Below are positions 9,572-18,295 of a stretch of 64,000 nucleotides of DNA, piece after piece. The stretch is taken from positions 462,501-526,500 of the forward strand of contig NZ_BNBE01000003.1 of assembly GCF_014654895.1 (NCBI RefSeq). Direction: 5' to 3'. This DNA comes from Streptomyces filamentosus (lineage in GTDB: Bacteria > Actinomycetota > Actinomycetes > Streptomycetales > Streptomycetaceae). Position numbers and translations under genes: made by a program. The first letter of the stretch is position 1. Each line of letters opens with the position of its first letter. Under the pieces are notes generated by a model. That model did no database searches. It was not told where the DNA came from and saw only the letters and a list, made by a program, of their open reading frames with translations.

Positions 9572-10320
9572 GAAGGGTCCTTTCCCTGGCGCGGCCCCCT
9601 CTGCCGAGGCGGTGCCGTGGAGCTGCGGAGCAAGAGGTGCCGGTGGTGAATGCCGGGCCGTACTGAGTACCGGTACGAGGCCGTGCAGTAGGTCGCGCCC
9701 AGCGGCGCGGTGACTGGCGGTGACTCTAAGCGCAGGTGGGGAGGGTCGGGGAGCGGCGGGAGAAGGATGTGACTGTCTTGTTATGCCGACAGGTGGAGCA
9801 GGGCTGAGAGGTCCCCTTAAATCCGGGCATAGCGCCGTGTTACAAGGTGTTCACATGCTGAGAACGCCCAGTTCCGCTAAGGGGCTTGAGGGAATCTTGG
9901 TACTGACGGGGAACTTCGGTGGCTCTCCGGATATCGGACGCGGTGCCCGAACTGAGCGGACGGATGTCAAGCTTCGGGCTCGGCCGGGGTGATCGGCGGA
10001 TGATCACGGAGCGTGACGCGAGTGGGCGTGCGGAGCCCCGCCGTCACTCCCGGGCAACGGCTGGAACTCGCTGCTTTCGAACGTACCTACGAGGAGTGTG
10101 AGTTGGGAGGGGTTGGCGTGAAATCGACAGAAAGGAAGGGGAGTTGGGGGCGCGCAGGGTGACGGCGGGCGGGTGCGGGATTCGCGCGGCGGTGCGCCGG
10201 AAGCGGTGTGCCGGAAGCGGGGCGCCGAAGGAGTGGGATGGGGAGGGGTGGTCCGCCGGGGGGTTGGGGCGGGGGAGGGGCGGTCCGCCGAGGGGGGCGG
10301 TGTGCGGAAGGGGCGGTACG
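9572..10320. other. Long non-coding region upstream of livK
   Basis: About 750 bp without a credible gene. It should contain the liv promoter on the reverse strand (see the candidate at 9817-9845). The part around 10140-10320 is G-rich and low-complexity on the top strand. Open frames here are short, lack ribosome-binding sites and overlap one another. Confidence 0.5.
9817..9845 (-). promoter_or_regulatory. Candidate livK promoter
   Basis: On the reverse strand TTGTAA (-35) and ATTTAA (-10) are separated by exactly 17 nt. The segment is locally A+T-rich. It would give a 5' leader of about 240 nt. The -10 match is imperfect, so this is a weak call. Confidence 0.3.
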
Positions 10321-10358
10321 CGAAGGGGGCGGTACGCCTCCGCGTACCGCCCCCTTCG
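10321..10358 (-). terminator. Terminator of the thioesterase gene
   Basis: A perfect 17-bp stem (10321-10337 with 10342-10358) and 4-nt loop lies just beyond the stop codon of the reverse-strand thioesterase gene. The left arm lies in a local tandem repeat containing GGGGCGGTACGCGAA. Confidence 0.75.
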
Positions 10359-10420
10359 GGTCCGGGGTGTTCCCGCCGGCTCCGGCCCGCGCCTCGTTCG
10401 GGCGGTGAACCGGCCCCGGA

Positions 10421-10924
10421 TCAGGCGCCGTCGATCCGTCCCGCCTGCGGCAGGTCCGCCGCGGCCAGCGGGCCGACCTCCCGCAGCATGCACGTCAGCC
10501 GGGCCGAGCAGACCCGGCGGCCCTGCTCGTCGCTGATCACGATCTCGTACGTCGCCGTGGACCGCCCGCGGTGCAGCGGGGTCGCCACGCCGGTCACCAG
10601 GCCGCTGCGCGCGCCCCGGTGGTGGGTGCAGTTCAGGTCCACGCCCACCGCGATCTTCGACGACCCGCCGTGCAGCATCGCGCCCACCGAGCCGAGGGTC
10701 TCCGCGAGCACCGCCGAGGCGCCGCCGTGCAGCAGCCCGTACGGCTGGGTGTTGCCCTCCACCGGCATGGTGCCGACGACCCGCTCGGCCGACGCCTCCA
10801 CGATCTGCACGCCCATCCGGTTCCCGAGGTGCCCCGCCGAGAAGAGCGCCGGCAGATCCACGCCGAGCGCGGCGTACTCGTCGATGACCTCCTGCGGGAA
10901 CTTCACGTGCTGCTGCTCACCCAT
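10421..10924 (-). CDS. PaaI-type hotdog-fold thioesterase
   Basis: A 167-residue cytoplasmic protein of the PaaI/YdiI hotdog family. The signature PYGLLHGGASAVLAETLGS sits on the central helix, and the glycine/asparagine-rich strands GVDLNCTHH and GVATPLHRG follow. These enzymes hydrolyse acyl-CoA thioesters, often aromatic ones. The physiological substrate here cannot be told. Its length is slightly above the 130-150 usual because of an N-terminal helix. ATG at 10924. It is a separate unit from the upstream oxidoreductase gene (63-nt gap). Confidence 0.88.
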   Translation of the reverse strand: MGEQQHVKFPQEVIDEYAALGVDLPALFSAGHLGNRMGVQIVEASAERVVGTMPVEGNTQPYGLLHGGASAVLAETLGSVGAMLHGGSSKIAVGVDLNCTHHRGARSGLVTGVATPLHRGRSTATYEIVISDEQGRRVCSARLTCMLREVGPLAAADLPQAGRIDGA

Positions 10925-10987
10925 GGCCCGGCTCCGTTCGTCTTCGTACGGCTGATCCTGCCGTCGCCCGGCTGGCTGAGCAAGCGC

Positions 10988-13276
10988 TTAGGCGGACGGC
11001 TGCGGAGATTGTTCCAGACGCACGACCACGGACTTGCTCGCGGGGGTGTTGCTGACGTCCGCCGTCGACTCCAGCGGCACCAGCACGTTCGTCTCCGGGT
11101 AGTACGCCGCCGCGCAGCCCCGGGCCGTCGGATAGTGCACCACCCGGAAGCCGGGTGCCCGCCGCTCGCTGCCGTCCGTCCACTCGCTCACCAGGTCCGC
11201 GTACGCCCCGTCCGCGAGGCCCAGTGCCGCCGCGTCCGACGGGTGCACCAGGACCACCCGCCGCCCGCCCCGGATCCCCCGGTAGCGGTCGTCCAGGCCG
11301 TAGATCGTGGTGTTGTACTGGTCGTGCGAGCGGAGCGTCTGCAGCAGCAGCCGGCCCTCCGGCACCCGCGGGTACTCCACCGGCGCCGCCGTGAAGTTGG
11401 CCTTCCCGGTCTTCGTCGGGAAGCGCCGCTCGTCCCGCGGCGCGTGCGGCAGCGCGAAGCCGCCCGGATTCGCCGCCAGGCGCGCGTTGAAGTCCTCGAA
11501 GCCCGGCACCACGCGCGCGATCCGGTCCCGCACCGCCGCGTAGTCCGCCTCGAACTCCTCCCACGGCGTCCGCGACCCCGCGCCGAGCACCGCCCGCGCC
11601 ATCCGCGCCACGATCGCCGGCTCCGACAGCAGGTGCGGGCTCGCCGGCGGCAGGTTGCCCCGCGAGGCGTGCACCAGGCCCATCGAGTCCTCGACCGTCA
11701 CGAACTGCCGGCCGCTCCTCTGCACGTCCCTGTCGGTGCGGCCCAGCGTCGGCAGGATCAGCGCCCGCCGGCCCGTCACCGCGTGCGAGCGGTTCAGCTT
11801 CGTCGACACGTGCACCGTGAGGCGCGCCTTCCGCATGGCCGCCTCGGTGACCCCGGTGTCCGGGGTCGCGCCGACGAAGTTCCCGCCCATCGCGAAGAAC
11901 ACCTTCGCCTCGCCGTCCCGCAGCGCCTGGATGGAGCGCACCACGTCGAAGCCGTGGTGGCGCGGCGAGACGATCCCGAACTCCTCGTCCAGCGCGTCCA
12001 GGAAGGCCGGCGCCGGGCGCTCGAAGATGCCCATCGTCCGGTCGCCCTGCACGTTCGAGTGCCCGCGCACCGGGCACACGCCCGCGCCCGGCCGCCCGAT
12101 GTTCCCCCGCAGCAGCAGCAGGTTGACCACCTCGCGGATGGTCGGCACCGAGTGCTTGTGCTGGGTCAGGCCCATCGCCCAGCAGACGATCGTCCGCTTC
12201 GAGGCCAGCACCATCTCCAGGGCCCGCTCGATCTCCCCGCGCGACAGCCCCGTCGCCTCCAGGGTCTGTGCCCAGTCGGCCTCCCCGGCCGCCGCCGCGA
12301 ACTCCTCGAAGCCGTGGGTGTGCTCCCGCACGAACTCCTCGTCGACCGCCCCGGGCGTGGCCAGGACCAGCTTGTTCAGCAGCCGGAAGAGGGCCTGGTC
12401 GCCGCCGATCCGGATCTGGAGGAAGAGGTCGGTGAGCGCGGCCCCCTTCAGCATGCCCTGCGGGGTCTGCGGGTTCTTGAACCGCTCCAGGCCCGCCTCC
12501 GGCAGCGGGTTCACCGAGATGATCCGCGCCCCTGCCGCCTTCGCCTTCTCCAGCGCCGACAGCATCCGCGGATGGTTCGTGCCCGGGTTCTGCCCCGCCA
12601 CGACGATCAGGTCCGCCCGGTGCAGGTCCTCCAGCGAGACGCTGCCCTTGCCGATGCCGATCGTCTCCGTCAGCGCCGAACCCGAGGACTCGTGGCACAT
12701 GTTCGAACAGTCCGGCAGGTTGTTGGTGCCGAACTCGCGGGCGAAGAGCTGGAGCAGGAACGCCGCCTCGTTGCTCGTCCGGCCCGAGGTGTAGAAGAGC
12801 GCCTCGTCGGGCGAGGAGAGCGCCGTGAGCTCCTCCGCGATGATCTCGAAGGCCCGCTCCCAGGTCACCGGCTCGTAGCGGTCCGCGCCCTCCGGCAGGT
12901 ACACGGGCCGGGTGATCCGGCCCTGCTGGCCCAGCCAGTAGCCGCTGCGCTCCGCCAGCTCCGCCACCGGGTGCGCGGCGAAGAACTCCGGCGTCACCCG
13001 CCGCAGCGTCGCCTCCTCGGCGACCGCCTTCGCCCCGTTCTCGCAGAACTCGGCCAGGTGCCGCTTGTCGCCCTCCGGCCAGGCGCAGCCCGGACAGTCG
13101 AAGCCGTCCTTCTGGTTGACCTTGAGGAGCGTCCTGGCCGTGCGCACGGCCCCCATCTGCTCCTGGGCGATCCGCAGGGTGTGCCCGACGGCGGGCAGCC
13201 CGGCGGCCGCGTGCTGCGGCGCCGTGACCTGCGGCGCGTCCTGGACCGGGTCACCGGACGGCGGCTTGCTGACCAT
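10988..13276 (-). CDS. FdhF/YdeP family molybdopterin oxidoreductase
   Basis: 762 residues, cytoplasmic. The N-terminal block DGFDCPGCAWPEGDK is characteristic of the YdeP branch, as is FCENGAKAVAEEA. This branch binds the bis-MGD cofactor but lacks the classical four-cysteine cluster loop of true formate dehydrogenases. Cofactor-binding blocks include SNMCHESSG, GQNPGTNHPR, WAMGLTQH and RGNIGRPGAG, and the C-terminal MopB cap (DQYNTTIYGLDDRYRG) closes the fold. The substrate is not established for the family. E. coli YdeP is linked to acid resistance. The ATG at 13276 has GGGAGAG upstream. Divergent from polA, and its upstream DNA holds a weak PafBC-like element. Confidence 0.88.
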   Translation of the reverse strand: MVSKPPSGDPVQDAPQVTAPQHAAAGLPAVGHTLRIAQEQMGAVRTARTLLKVNQKDGFDCPGCAWPEGDKRHLAEFCENGAKAVAEEATLRRVTPEFFAAHPVAELAERSGYWLGQQGRITRPVYLPEGADRYEPVTWERAFEIIAEELTALSSPDEALFYTSGRTSNEAAFLLQLFAREFGTNNLPDCSNMCHESSGSALTETIGIGKGSVSLEDLHRADLIVVAGQNPGTNHPRMLSALEKAKAAGARIISVNPLPEAGLERFKNPQTPQGMLKGAALTDLFLQIRIGGDQALFRLLNKLVLATPGAVDEEFVREHTHGFEEFAAAAGEADWAQTLEATGLSRGEIERALEMVLASKRTIVCWAMGLTQHKHSVPTIREVVNLLLLRGNIGRPGAGVCPVRGHSNVQGDRTMGIFERPAPAFLDALDEEFGIVSPRHHGFDVVRSIQALRDGEAKVFFAMGGNFVGATPDTGVTEAAMRKARLTVHVSTKLNRSHAVTGRRALILPTLGRTDRDVQRSGRQFVTVEDSMGLVHASRGNLPPASPHLLSEPAIVARMARAVLGAGSRTPWEEFEADYAAVRDRIARVVPGFEDFNARLAANPGGFALPHAPRDERRFPTKTGKANFTAAPVEYPRVPEGRLLLQTLRSHDQYNTTIYGLDDRYRGIRGGRRVVLVHPSDAAALGLADGAYADLVSEWTDGSERRAPGFRVVHYPTARGCAAAYYPETNVLVPLESTADVSNTPASKSVVVRLEQSPQPSA

Positions 13277-13318
13277 CGCGCTCTCCCTTGAGCGTTCGAC
13301 CTGTGGCGTACGCCTCCG

Positions 13319-13341
13319 ATCCTGTCACGCGGCACCGACAG
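13319..13341 (-). promoter_or_regulatory. Weak PafBC-type (RecA-independent damage) promoter toward the YdeP-family gene
   Basis: Reading on the reverse strand: CTGTCGGTG, then 8 nt, then CAGGAT. It agrees with TTGTCRGTG-N8-TANNNT except for the first base and the first -10 base. The predicted start is near 13312, giving a leader of about 36 nt. This is the weaker of two such elements in the divergent polA region. Confidence 0.4.
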
Positions 13342-13369
13342 CCCGGCACCCCGGCCGGAGGGGAGGGGA

Positions 13370-13392
13370 ATGTCGGTGGTCCGTGGCAGGAT
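13370..13392 (+). promoter_or_regulatory. PafBC-type damage promoter of polA
   Basis: ATGTCGGTG, 8 nt, CAGGAT. The -10 box ends 6 nt before the GTG at 13399, so the mRNA would be leaderless. Eight of nine bases match the upstream TTGTCRGTG box. Confidence 0.6.
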
Positions 13393-13398
13393 CGTCCC

Positions 13399-16110
13399 GT
13401 GGCCGAGACAGCATCGAAGCACCCCGCAGACACCCGTCCCCGCCTGCTCCTCATGGACGGGCACTCCCTCGCGTACCGGGCGTTCTTCGCGCTGCCCGTG
13501 GAGAACTTCACCACCGCGACCGGGCAGCCGACGAACGCGATCTACGGATTCGCCTCGATGCTCGCGAACACCCTGCGCGACGAGGCGCCCACGCACTTCG
13601 CCGTCGCCTTCGACGTGTCCCGCAAGACCTGGCGGTCCGAGGAGTTCCCCGAGTACAAGGCGAACCGTTCCAAGACCCCCGACGAGTTCAAGGGGCAGGT
13701 CGAGCTGATCGGCGAGCTCCTCGACGCCATGCACGTGCCGAGGTTCGCCGTCGACGGCTTCGAGGCCGACGACATCATCGCCACCCTCGCCACCCAGGCC
13801 GAGGCCGCGGGCTTCGACGTCCTCATCGTCACCGGCGACCGCGACTCCTTCCAGCTCGTCACCGACCGCACCACCGTCCTCTACCCCACCAAGGGCGTCT
13901 CCGAGCTGACCCGCTTCACCCCGGAGAAGGTCCAGGAGAAGTACGGCCTCAGCCCCTCCCAGTACCCCGACTTCGCCGCCCTGCGCGGCGACCCGTCCGA
14001 CAACCTCCCGGGCATCCCCGGCGTCGGCGAGAAGACCGCCGCCAAGTGGATCACCCAGTTCGGCTCCTTCGCCGAGCTGGTCGAGCGCGCCGACGAGGTC
14101 AAGGGCAAGGCCGGGCAGAACTTCCGGGACCACCTGGAGGCCGTCAAGCTCAACCGCGTCCTCACCGAGATGGTCCGGGACGTCGAGCTGCCGAGGACCG
14201 CCGCCGAACTGGCCCGCGAGCCGTACGACCGCAAGGCCGTCGCCCTCGTCCTCGACACCCTGGAGATCCGCAACCCCTCGCTGCGCGAGCGGCTCCTCGC
14301 CGTCGACCCCGGCTCCGCCGAGGAGACCGCCGCCGAGCCCGCCCCCGGCGTCGAGCTCGACTTCACCGTCCTCGGCTCCGGCGAACTCGCCCCCTGGCTC
14401 GCCGCCCACGGCGAGCAGCCCCTCGGCGTCGCCACCGTCGACACCTGGGCGCTCGGCACCGGGAACGTCTCCGAGATCGCCCTGGCCGCCGCCGGCGGCG
14501 AGGCCGCCTGGTTCGACCCCAGCGAGCTCGACGAGGCCGACGAGCGCGCCTGGGCCGCCTGGATCGCCGACCCCGACCGCCCCAAGGTCCTGCACAACGC
14601 CAAGGGCGCCATGCGGGTCTTCCCCGAGCACGGCTGGAGCGTCGCCGGCGTCACCATGGACACCGCGCTCGCCGCGTACCTGGTCAAGCCCGGCCGCCGC
14701 TCCTTCGCCCTGGACGCCCTCTCCCTGGAGTACCTCGGCCGCGAGCTCGCCCCCGCCGCCGCCTCCGAGGGCCAGCTCGCCTTCGGCGCCGAGGACCACG
14801 CCGAGGCCGAGGCCCTGATGACCCAGGCCCGCGCCGTCCTCGACCTCGGCGACGCCTTCGGGACCCGGCTCGACGAGGTCGGCGCCCGCGACCTCCTGTA
14901 CGACGTCGAACTCCCCACCTCCATCCTCCTCGCCCGCCTGGAGCGGCACGGCATCGCCGCCGACCGCGACCACCTGGAGGCGCTGGAGCAGCAGTTCGCC
15001 GGAGCCGTGCAGCAGGCCGTCAAGGAGGCCCACGCCTCCGTCGGCCACGAGTTCAACCTCGGCTCGCCCAAGCAGCTCCAGGAGGTCTTCTTCGGCGAGC
15101 TGAACCTCCCGAAGACCAAGAAGACCAAGACCGGCTACACCACCGACGCCGACGCGCTGGCCTGGCTGGCGGGCCAGACCGAGCACGAACTGCCGGTCAT
15201 CATGCTCCGCCACCGCGAGCAGGCCCGGCTGCGCTCCACCGTCGAGGGCCTGATCAAGACGATCGCCGCCGACGGCCGCATCCACACCACCTTCAGCCAG
15301 ACCGTCGCCGCCACCGGCCGCCTCTCCTCCACCGACCCCAACCTGCAGAACGTGCCGGTGCGGACGGACGAGGGCCGCGCCATCCGGCACGGCTTCGTCG
15401 TCGGCGAGGGCTTCGAGTCCCTCATGACCGCCGACTACAGCCAGATCGAACTGCGCGTCATGGCCCACCTCTCCGAGGACCAGGGCCTCATCGAGGCCTT
15501 CACCTCCGGCGAGGACCTGCACAACACCGTCGCCTCCCAGGTCTTCGGCGTCGACCGCTCCGAGGTCGACCCCGAGATGCGCCGCAAGATCAAGGCCATG
15601 TCGTACGGCCTGGCCTACGGCCTCTCCGCCTTCGGCCTCGCCCAGCAGCTGAACATCGACCCGGGCGAGGCCCGCGGCCTGATGGACACCTACTTCGAGC
15701 GCTTCGGCGGAGTGCGGGACTACCTCCACCGGGTCGTCGAGGAGGCCCGCGCCACCGGCTACACCGAGACCATGCTCGGCCGCCGCCGCTACCTGCCGGA
15801 CCTCAACAGCGACAACCGCCAGCGCCGCGAGGCCGCCGAGCGGATGGCGCTCAACGCCCCGATCCAGGGCACGGCCGCCGACATCGTCAAGATCGCCATG
15901 CTCAAGGTCGACCGGGCCCTCACCGAGGCCGGTCTCGCCTCCCGGATGCTCCTCCAGGTCCACGACGAAATCGTCCTGGAGATCGCCCCCGGCGAGCGCG
16001 AGCGGGTCGAGGAGCTGGTCCGCGAGCAGATGTCCGCCGCCGCCGACCTGCGCGCCCCCCTCGACGTGTCCGTCGGCGTCGGCCGGGACTGGGACTCGGC
16101 CGCGCACTGA
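13399..16110 (+). CDS. polA: DNA polymerase I
   Basis: 903 residues from the GTG at 13399. It fills gaps in excision repair and removes Okazaki primers. The N-terminal third is the 5' nuclease (RLLLMDGHSLAYRAFFAL, GFEADDIIATLA, SDNLPGIPGVGEKTA). The middle domain corresponds to the 3'-5' exonuclease but lacks the metal-binding DxE (it reads GVATVDTWALG), so proofreading is presumably absent, as in other actinomycetes. Polymerase motifs follow: A (DYSQIELRVMAHLS), B (RRKIKAMSYGLAYG) and C (LLQVHDEIVLE). The open frame extends upstream to 13288. The GTG is preferred because it gives the family N-terminus and sits 6 nt after a -10 box. A 14-bp hairpin terminator follows. Confidence 0.96.
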   Translation: MAETASKHPADTRPRLLLMDGHSLAYRAFFALPVENFTTATGQPTNAIYGFASMLANTLRDEAPTHFAVAFDVSRKTWRSEEFPEYKANRSKTPDEFKGQVELIGELLDAMHVPRFAVDGFEADDIIATLATQAEAAGFDVLIVTGDRDSFQLVTDRTTVLYPTKGVSELTRFTPEKVQEKYGLSPSQYPDFAALRGDPSDNLPGIPGVGEKTAAKWITQFGSFAELVERADEVKGKAGQNFRDHLEAVKLNRVLTEMVRDVELPRTAAELAREPYDRKAVALVLDTLEIRNPSLRERLLAVDPGSAEETAAEPAPGVELDFTVLGSGELAPWLAAHGEQPLGVATVDTWALGTGNVSEIALAAAGGEAAWFDPSELDEADERAWAAWIADPDRPKVLHNAKGAMRVFPEHGWSVAGVTMDTALAAYLVKPGRRSFALDALSLEYLGRELAPAAASEGQLAFGAEDHAEAEALMTQARAVLDLGDAFGTRLDEVGARDLLYDVELPTSILLARLERHGIAADRDHLEALEQQFAGAVQQAVKEAHASVGHEFNLGSPKQLQEVFFGELNLPKTKKTKTGYTTDADALAWLAGQTEHELPVIMLRHREQARLRSTVEGLIKTIAADGRIHTTFSQTVAATGRLSSTDPNLQNVPVRTDEGRAIRHGFVVGEGFESLMTADYSQIELRVMAHLSEDQGLIEAFTSGEDLHNTVASQVFGVDRSEVDPEMRRKIKAMSYGLAYGLSAFGLAQQLNIDPGEARGLMDTYFERFGGVRDYLHRVVEEARATGYTETMLGRRRYLPDLNSDNRQRREAAERMALNAPIQGTAADIVKIAMLKVDRALTEAGLASRMLLQVHDEIVLEIAPGERERVEELVREQMSAAADLRAPLDVSVGVGRDWDSAAH

Positions 16111-16126
16111 CCCGTACCGCACCACC

Positions 16127-16163
16127 GGTGGCCGCCCCCCTCGTCCTAGGGGGGGCGGCCACC
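16127..16163 (+). terminator. polA terminator
   Basis: A 14-bp perfect stem (16127-16140 with 16150-16163) begins 17 nt after the polA stop codon. It is G+C-rich and lacks a T-run. Confidence 0.8.
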
Positions 16164-16227
16164 GCCGTGTGCGCCGGGTGGAGCAGTCCGGGGGCGGGGC
16201 CGCGGGAGCGCTCCCGAGACTGGGGCC

Positions 16228-17289
16228 ATGATCACGATCCGCCGCCACCGGCTGCGCGCGGGAGCCCTCCTCTGCGTCCTGCTCGGGGCCACCGGCGCCG
16301 CCCTGCCCGCCGAGGCCCGGCGGGCGGCCGCCCCCTGCGCCTCGACCCGCGAACCCGCCCTCGCCGCCCGGCTCTCCCAGGACATCGCCGCCGCCCTCGA
16401 AGGCCGCGGGGGCACCGTCTCCGTCGCCGTCCACGACCCCGCCCGCGGGCTGCGCTGCCGCCTCGGCGACACGCGCTCCTACGACTCCGCCAGCATCGCC
16501 AAGGTCCTCATCATGCAGGCCGTCCTCGGCCGCGCCGAGGAACTGGGCAGGCGGCCCACCGCCCTGGAGTCCCGCCGGATGAAGGCGATGATCACCCGCT
16601 CCGACAACGACGCGGCGGGCGCGCTCTGGCAGGGCCTCTCCCGCGCCCGGCTCGCGCGCGTCCTGCGCGAGGCCGGCGCGAAGGACACGGTCCTCGGCCA
16701 CGACCGCTACTGGGGCCTCACCCGCACCACCGCCCGCGACCAGCTCGCCCTGCTCGCCGCCGTCTCCCGCCGCCCCCAGGCCCTCACCCTCATGGGCCAG
16801 GTCGTACGGAGCCAGGCGTGGGGCGTCACCGCGGGCGCGCCCCGCACGGTCAAGGTCCACCTCAAGAACGGCTGGCTGCCCCGCTCCACCCACGGCTGGC
16901 GGGTGCACAGCGTCGGCATCGCCCGCCCCGCCGCGCCCCCGCCCGCCGGCGCCGCCCCCGCCACCGACTACCGGATGGCCCTCCTCAGCCACGACAACAC
17001 CACCATGGCCCACGGCGTCCGCACCCTGGAGGGCGTCGCCGTCGCCGTCCACCGCCGTCTCTCCGGCACCACCGCCGCCCGCGGCCTCACCCCCGCCTCG
17101 GAGATCAGCGAACGCCCGGACGGGAGCGCCCCGCAGGGCCCTCCGGTCCTCCGGCCCGGACCGCTTCCGGCCCCGGACCCGGAGCGGGGACCGGCGCCGT
17201 CCCCCGCGCCCGCAGCCGGGCCGCCACCCCGTACAGCAGCAGCCCCGCGACGAGCCCCGAGCCCGCCCCGAAACAGGCGGTCGGGATGA
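16228..17289 (+). CDS. Secreted class A beta-lactamase-fold serine hydrolase
   Basis: 353 residues with a Sec signal peptide (basic start, hydrophobic segment at about 10-28, cleavage near AEA). The three active-site elements of the penicillin-recognising fold are present: S89-x-x-K92 (SIAK), S125-D126-N127 (SDN) and K213-N214-G215 in place of KTG. It is thus a class A-like serine hydrolase or DD-peptidase-type protein acting outside the membrane. No full Glu166 loop is evident, so beta-lactam hydrolysis is uncertain. The last 60 or so residues are proline/arginine-rich low-complexity sequence encoded antisense to the end of the convergent DUF4184 gene. This gives a 185-nt overlap and may be read-through after loss of an earlier stop. 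ATG at 16228. Confidence 0.8.
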   Translation: MITIRRHRLRAGALLCVLLGATGAALPAEARRAAAPCASTREPALAARLSQDIAAALEGRGGTVSVAVHDPARGLRCRLGDTRSYDSASIAKVLIMQAVLGRAEELGRRPTALESRRMKAMITRSDNDAAGALWQGLSRARLARVLREAGAKDTVLGHDRYWGLTRTTARDQLALLAAVSRRPQALTLMGQVVRSQAWGVTAGAPRTVKVHLKNGWLPRSTHGWRVHSVGIARPAAPPPAGAAPATDYRMALLSHDNTTMAHGVRTLEGVAVAVHRRLSGTTAARGLTPASEISERPDGSAPQGPPVLRPGPLPAPDPERGPAPSPAPAAGPPPRTAAAPRRAPSPPRNRRSG

Positions 17290-18007
17290 TGTCGAGCGGG
17301 TTCTCGATCCGGTCCCAGCCCCAGTACGCCGCCCAGCGCAGCACCCGGTGCGCGATCCCGGCCGACACGCAGGCCCCGATCAGCAGCAGCGCCGCCCGCC
17401 GCCCCCGCCGGCCCGGCCCCGGGACCGCGGCGGACGGCCGGGCCCCGGCCGGCACCGACCGCAGCGCCCGGACCGCGAACCACCCGAGCAGCACCAGCGC
17501 CAGCGCCGAACCGCCGTACTGCGCGTACTGGTAGACCGGGAAGCCGCCCACCACCTCCGCCAGGAAGGGGATCGTCCGCGTCCCCCACCGGTCGATGTGG
17601 GTGAAGGTGTCCCAGACGAGGTGCGTGGTCGCGCCGAGCACCGCCGAGACCACGAACCACACCGCGAGCCCGGCCGGACGGCGCTCCCGCCACGGCCGGC
17701 CGCGCAGCACCGCGTGCACCGGCCCGCGCCACCGGCCGGGCAGCAGCCCCACCAGCGGCTCACGGACCGTCAGCCACAGCCCCACCAGGGCGGCGGTGAT
17801 GAGCACGTCGACGGTGACGAGCCCGGCGGGGGAGTGCGTCACGTCCCCGAACTCCATCGCGCCGGGCACCACCGACGCCGCGAAGTAGGTGAGGTCGGGG
17901 GAGAAGCTGCCCGCGACGAGGGCGGAGGCGACGAGCGGCCCGCGCGCGGTGCCGTCCCGCCGCAGCCCCGGCAGGACCGCGGCGGCGTGACTCAGGGTGA
18001 AGGGCAC
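17105..18007 (-). CDS. DUF4184 family membrane protein
   Basis: 300 residues from the GTG at 18005-18007, which gives the family N-terminus VPFTLSHAAAVLP. About six hydrophobic helices carry conserved polar residues: the histidine at position 7, SPDLTYF, THSPAG and TTHLVWDTFTHIDRWG. These resemble the histidine/aspartate set of membrane-bound metal-dependent hydrolases, and members are often annotated that way without experimental function. A GGGAGG ribosome-binding site precedes the GTG and lies inside a short inverted repeat (18009-18020). The frame runs far upstream, but that part is antisense noise. Convergently overlaps the serine hydrolase gene. Confidence 0.82.
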   Translation of the reverse strand: MPFTLSHAAAVLPGLRRDGTARGPLVASALVAGSFSPDLTYFAASVVPGAMEFGDVTHSPAGLVTVDVLITAALVGLWLTVREPLVGLLPGRWRGPVHAVLRGRPWRERRPAGLAVWFVVSAVLGATTHLVWDTFTHIDRWGTRTIPFLAEVVGGFPVYQYAQYGGSALALVLLGWFAVRALRSVPAGARPSAAVPGPGRRGRRAALLLIGACVSAGIAHRVLRWAAYWGWDRIENPLDIIPTACFGAGSGLVAGLLLYGVAARLRARGTAPVPAPGPGPEAVRAGGPEGPAGRSRPGVR

Positions 18008-18295
18008 GGAGGAACCTCCCGGTCGTACGGTTGATCGGCCCGTGTGCAAGAGGTACCGCACTCGGTCGCCGGTTCCCGGCCGGGGCCGGACCGGGGGGTT
18101 CCGGCCGGGGTTCCCCACCAGGTCCGCGCACCGGAGCGCGCGCGTCCGTGTCCGGCCACCGGGAGACCAAGGGGTGACGAAAGCGTGAAACCCGGTCAGC
18201 TCCTGGTGTCCCGTGATACGGACATCGCATAGGGTCGCCTGAGGCCACGCGCGGGGAGCGTGCGGCAGCAGTCGAATGGGGAGGGGAGCACCGGT

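Noticed and set aside
10140..10536. Small ORFs upstream of livK and around the thioesterase 3' end
   Set aside because: Overlapping frames of Arg/Gly-rich composition without ribosome-binding sites, in a G-rich non-coding stretch.
13288..13398. Upstream extension of polA
   Set aside because: The added residues are not polA-like, and the segment contains promoter elements for both divergent genes.
12994..17052. Very long open frame antisense to polA
   Set aside because: Its Gly/Ala/Val/Leu/Asp-rich composition is the complement of polA codons. polA itself has every catalytic motif.
18040..18230. Possible ydaO (c-di-AMP) riboswitch before the transglycosylase
   Set aside because: GGGAGACC, GGGGTGA and CGGTCAGC resemble pieces of the motif, but they are crowded within about 40 nt. 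The conserved 5' and 3' blocks and the spacing are missing.
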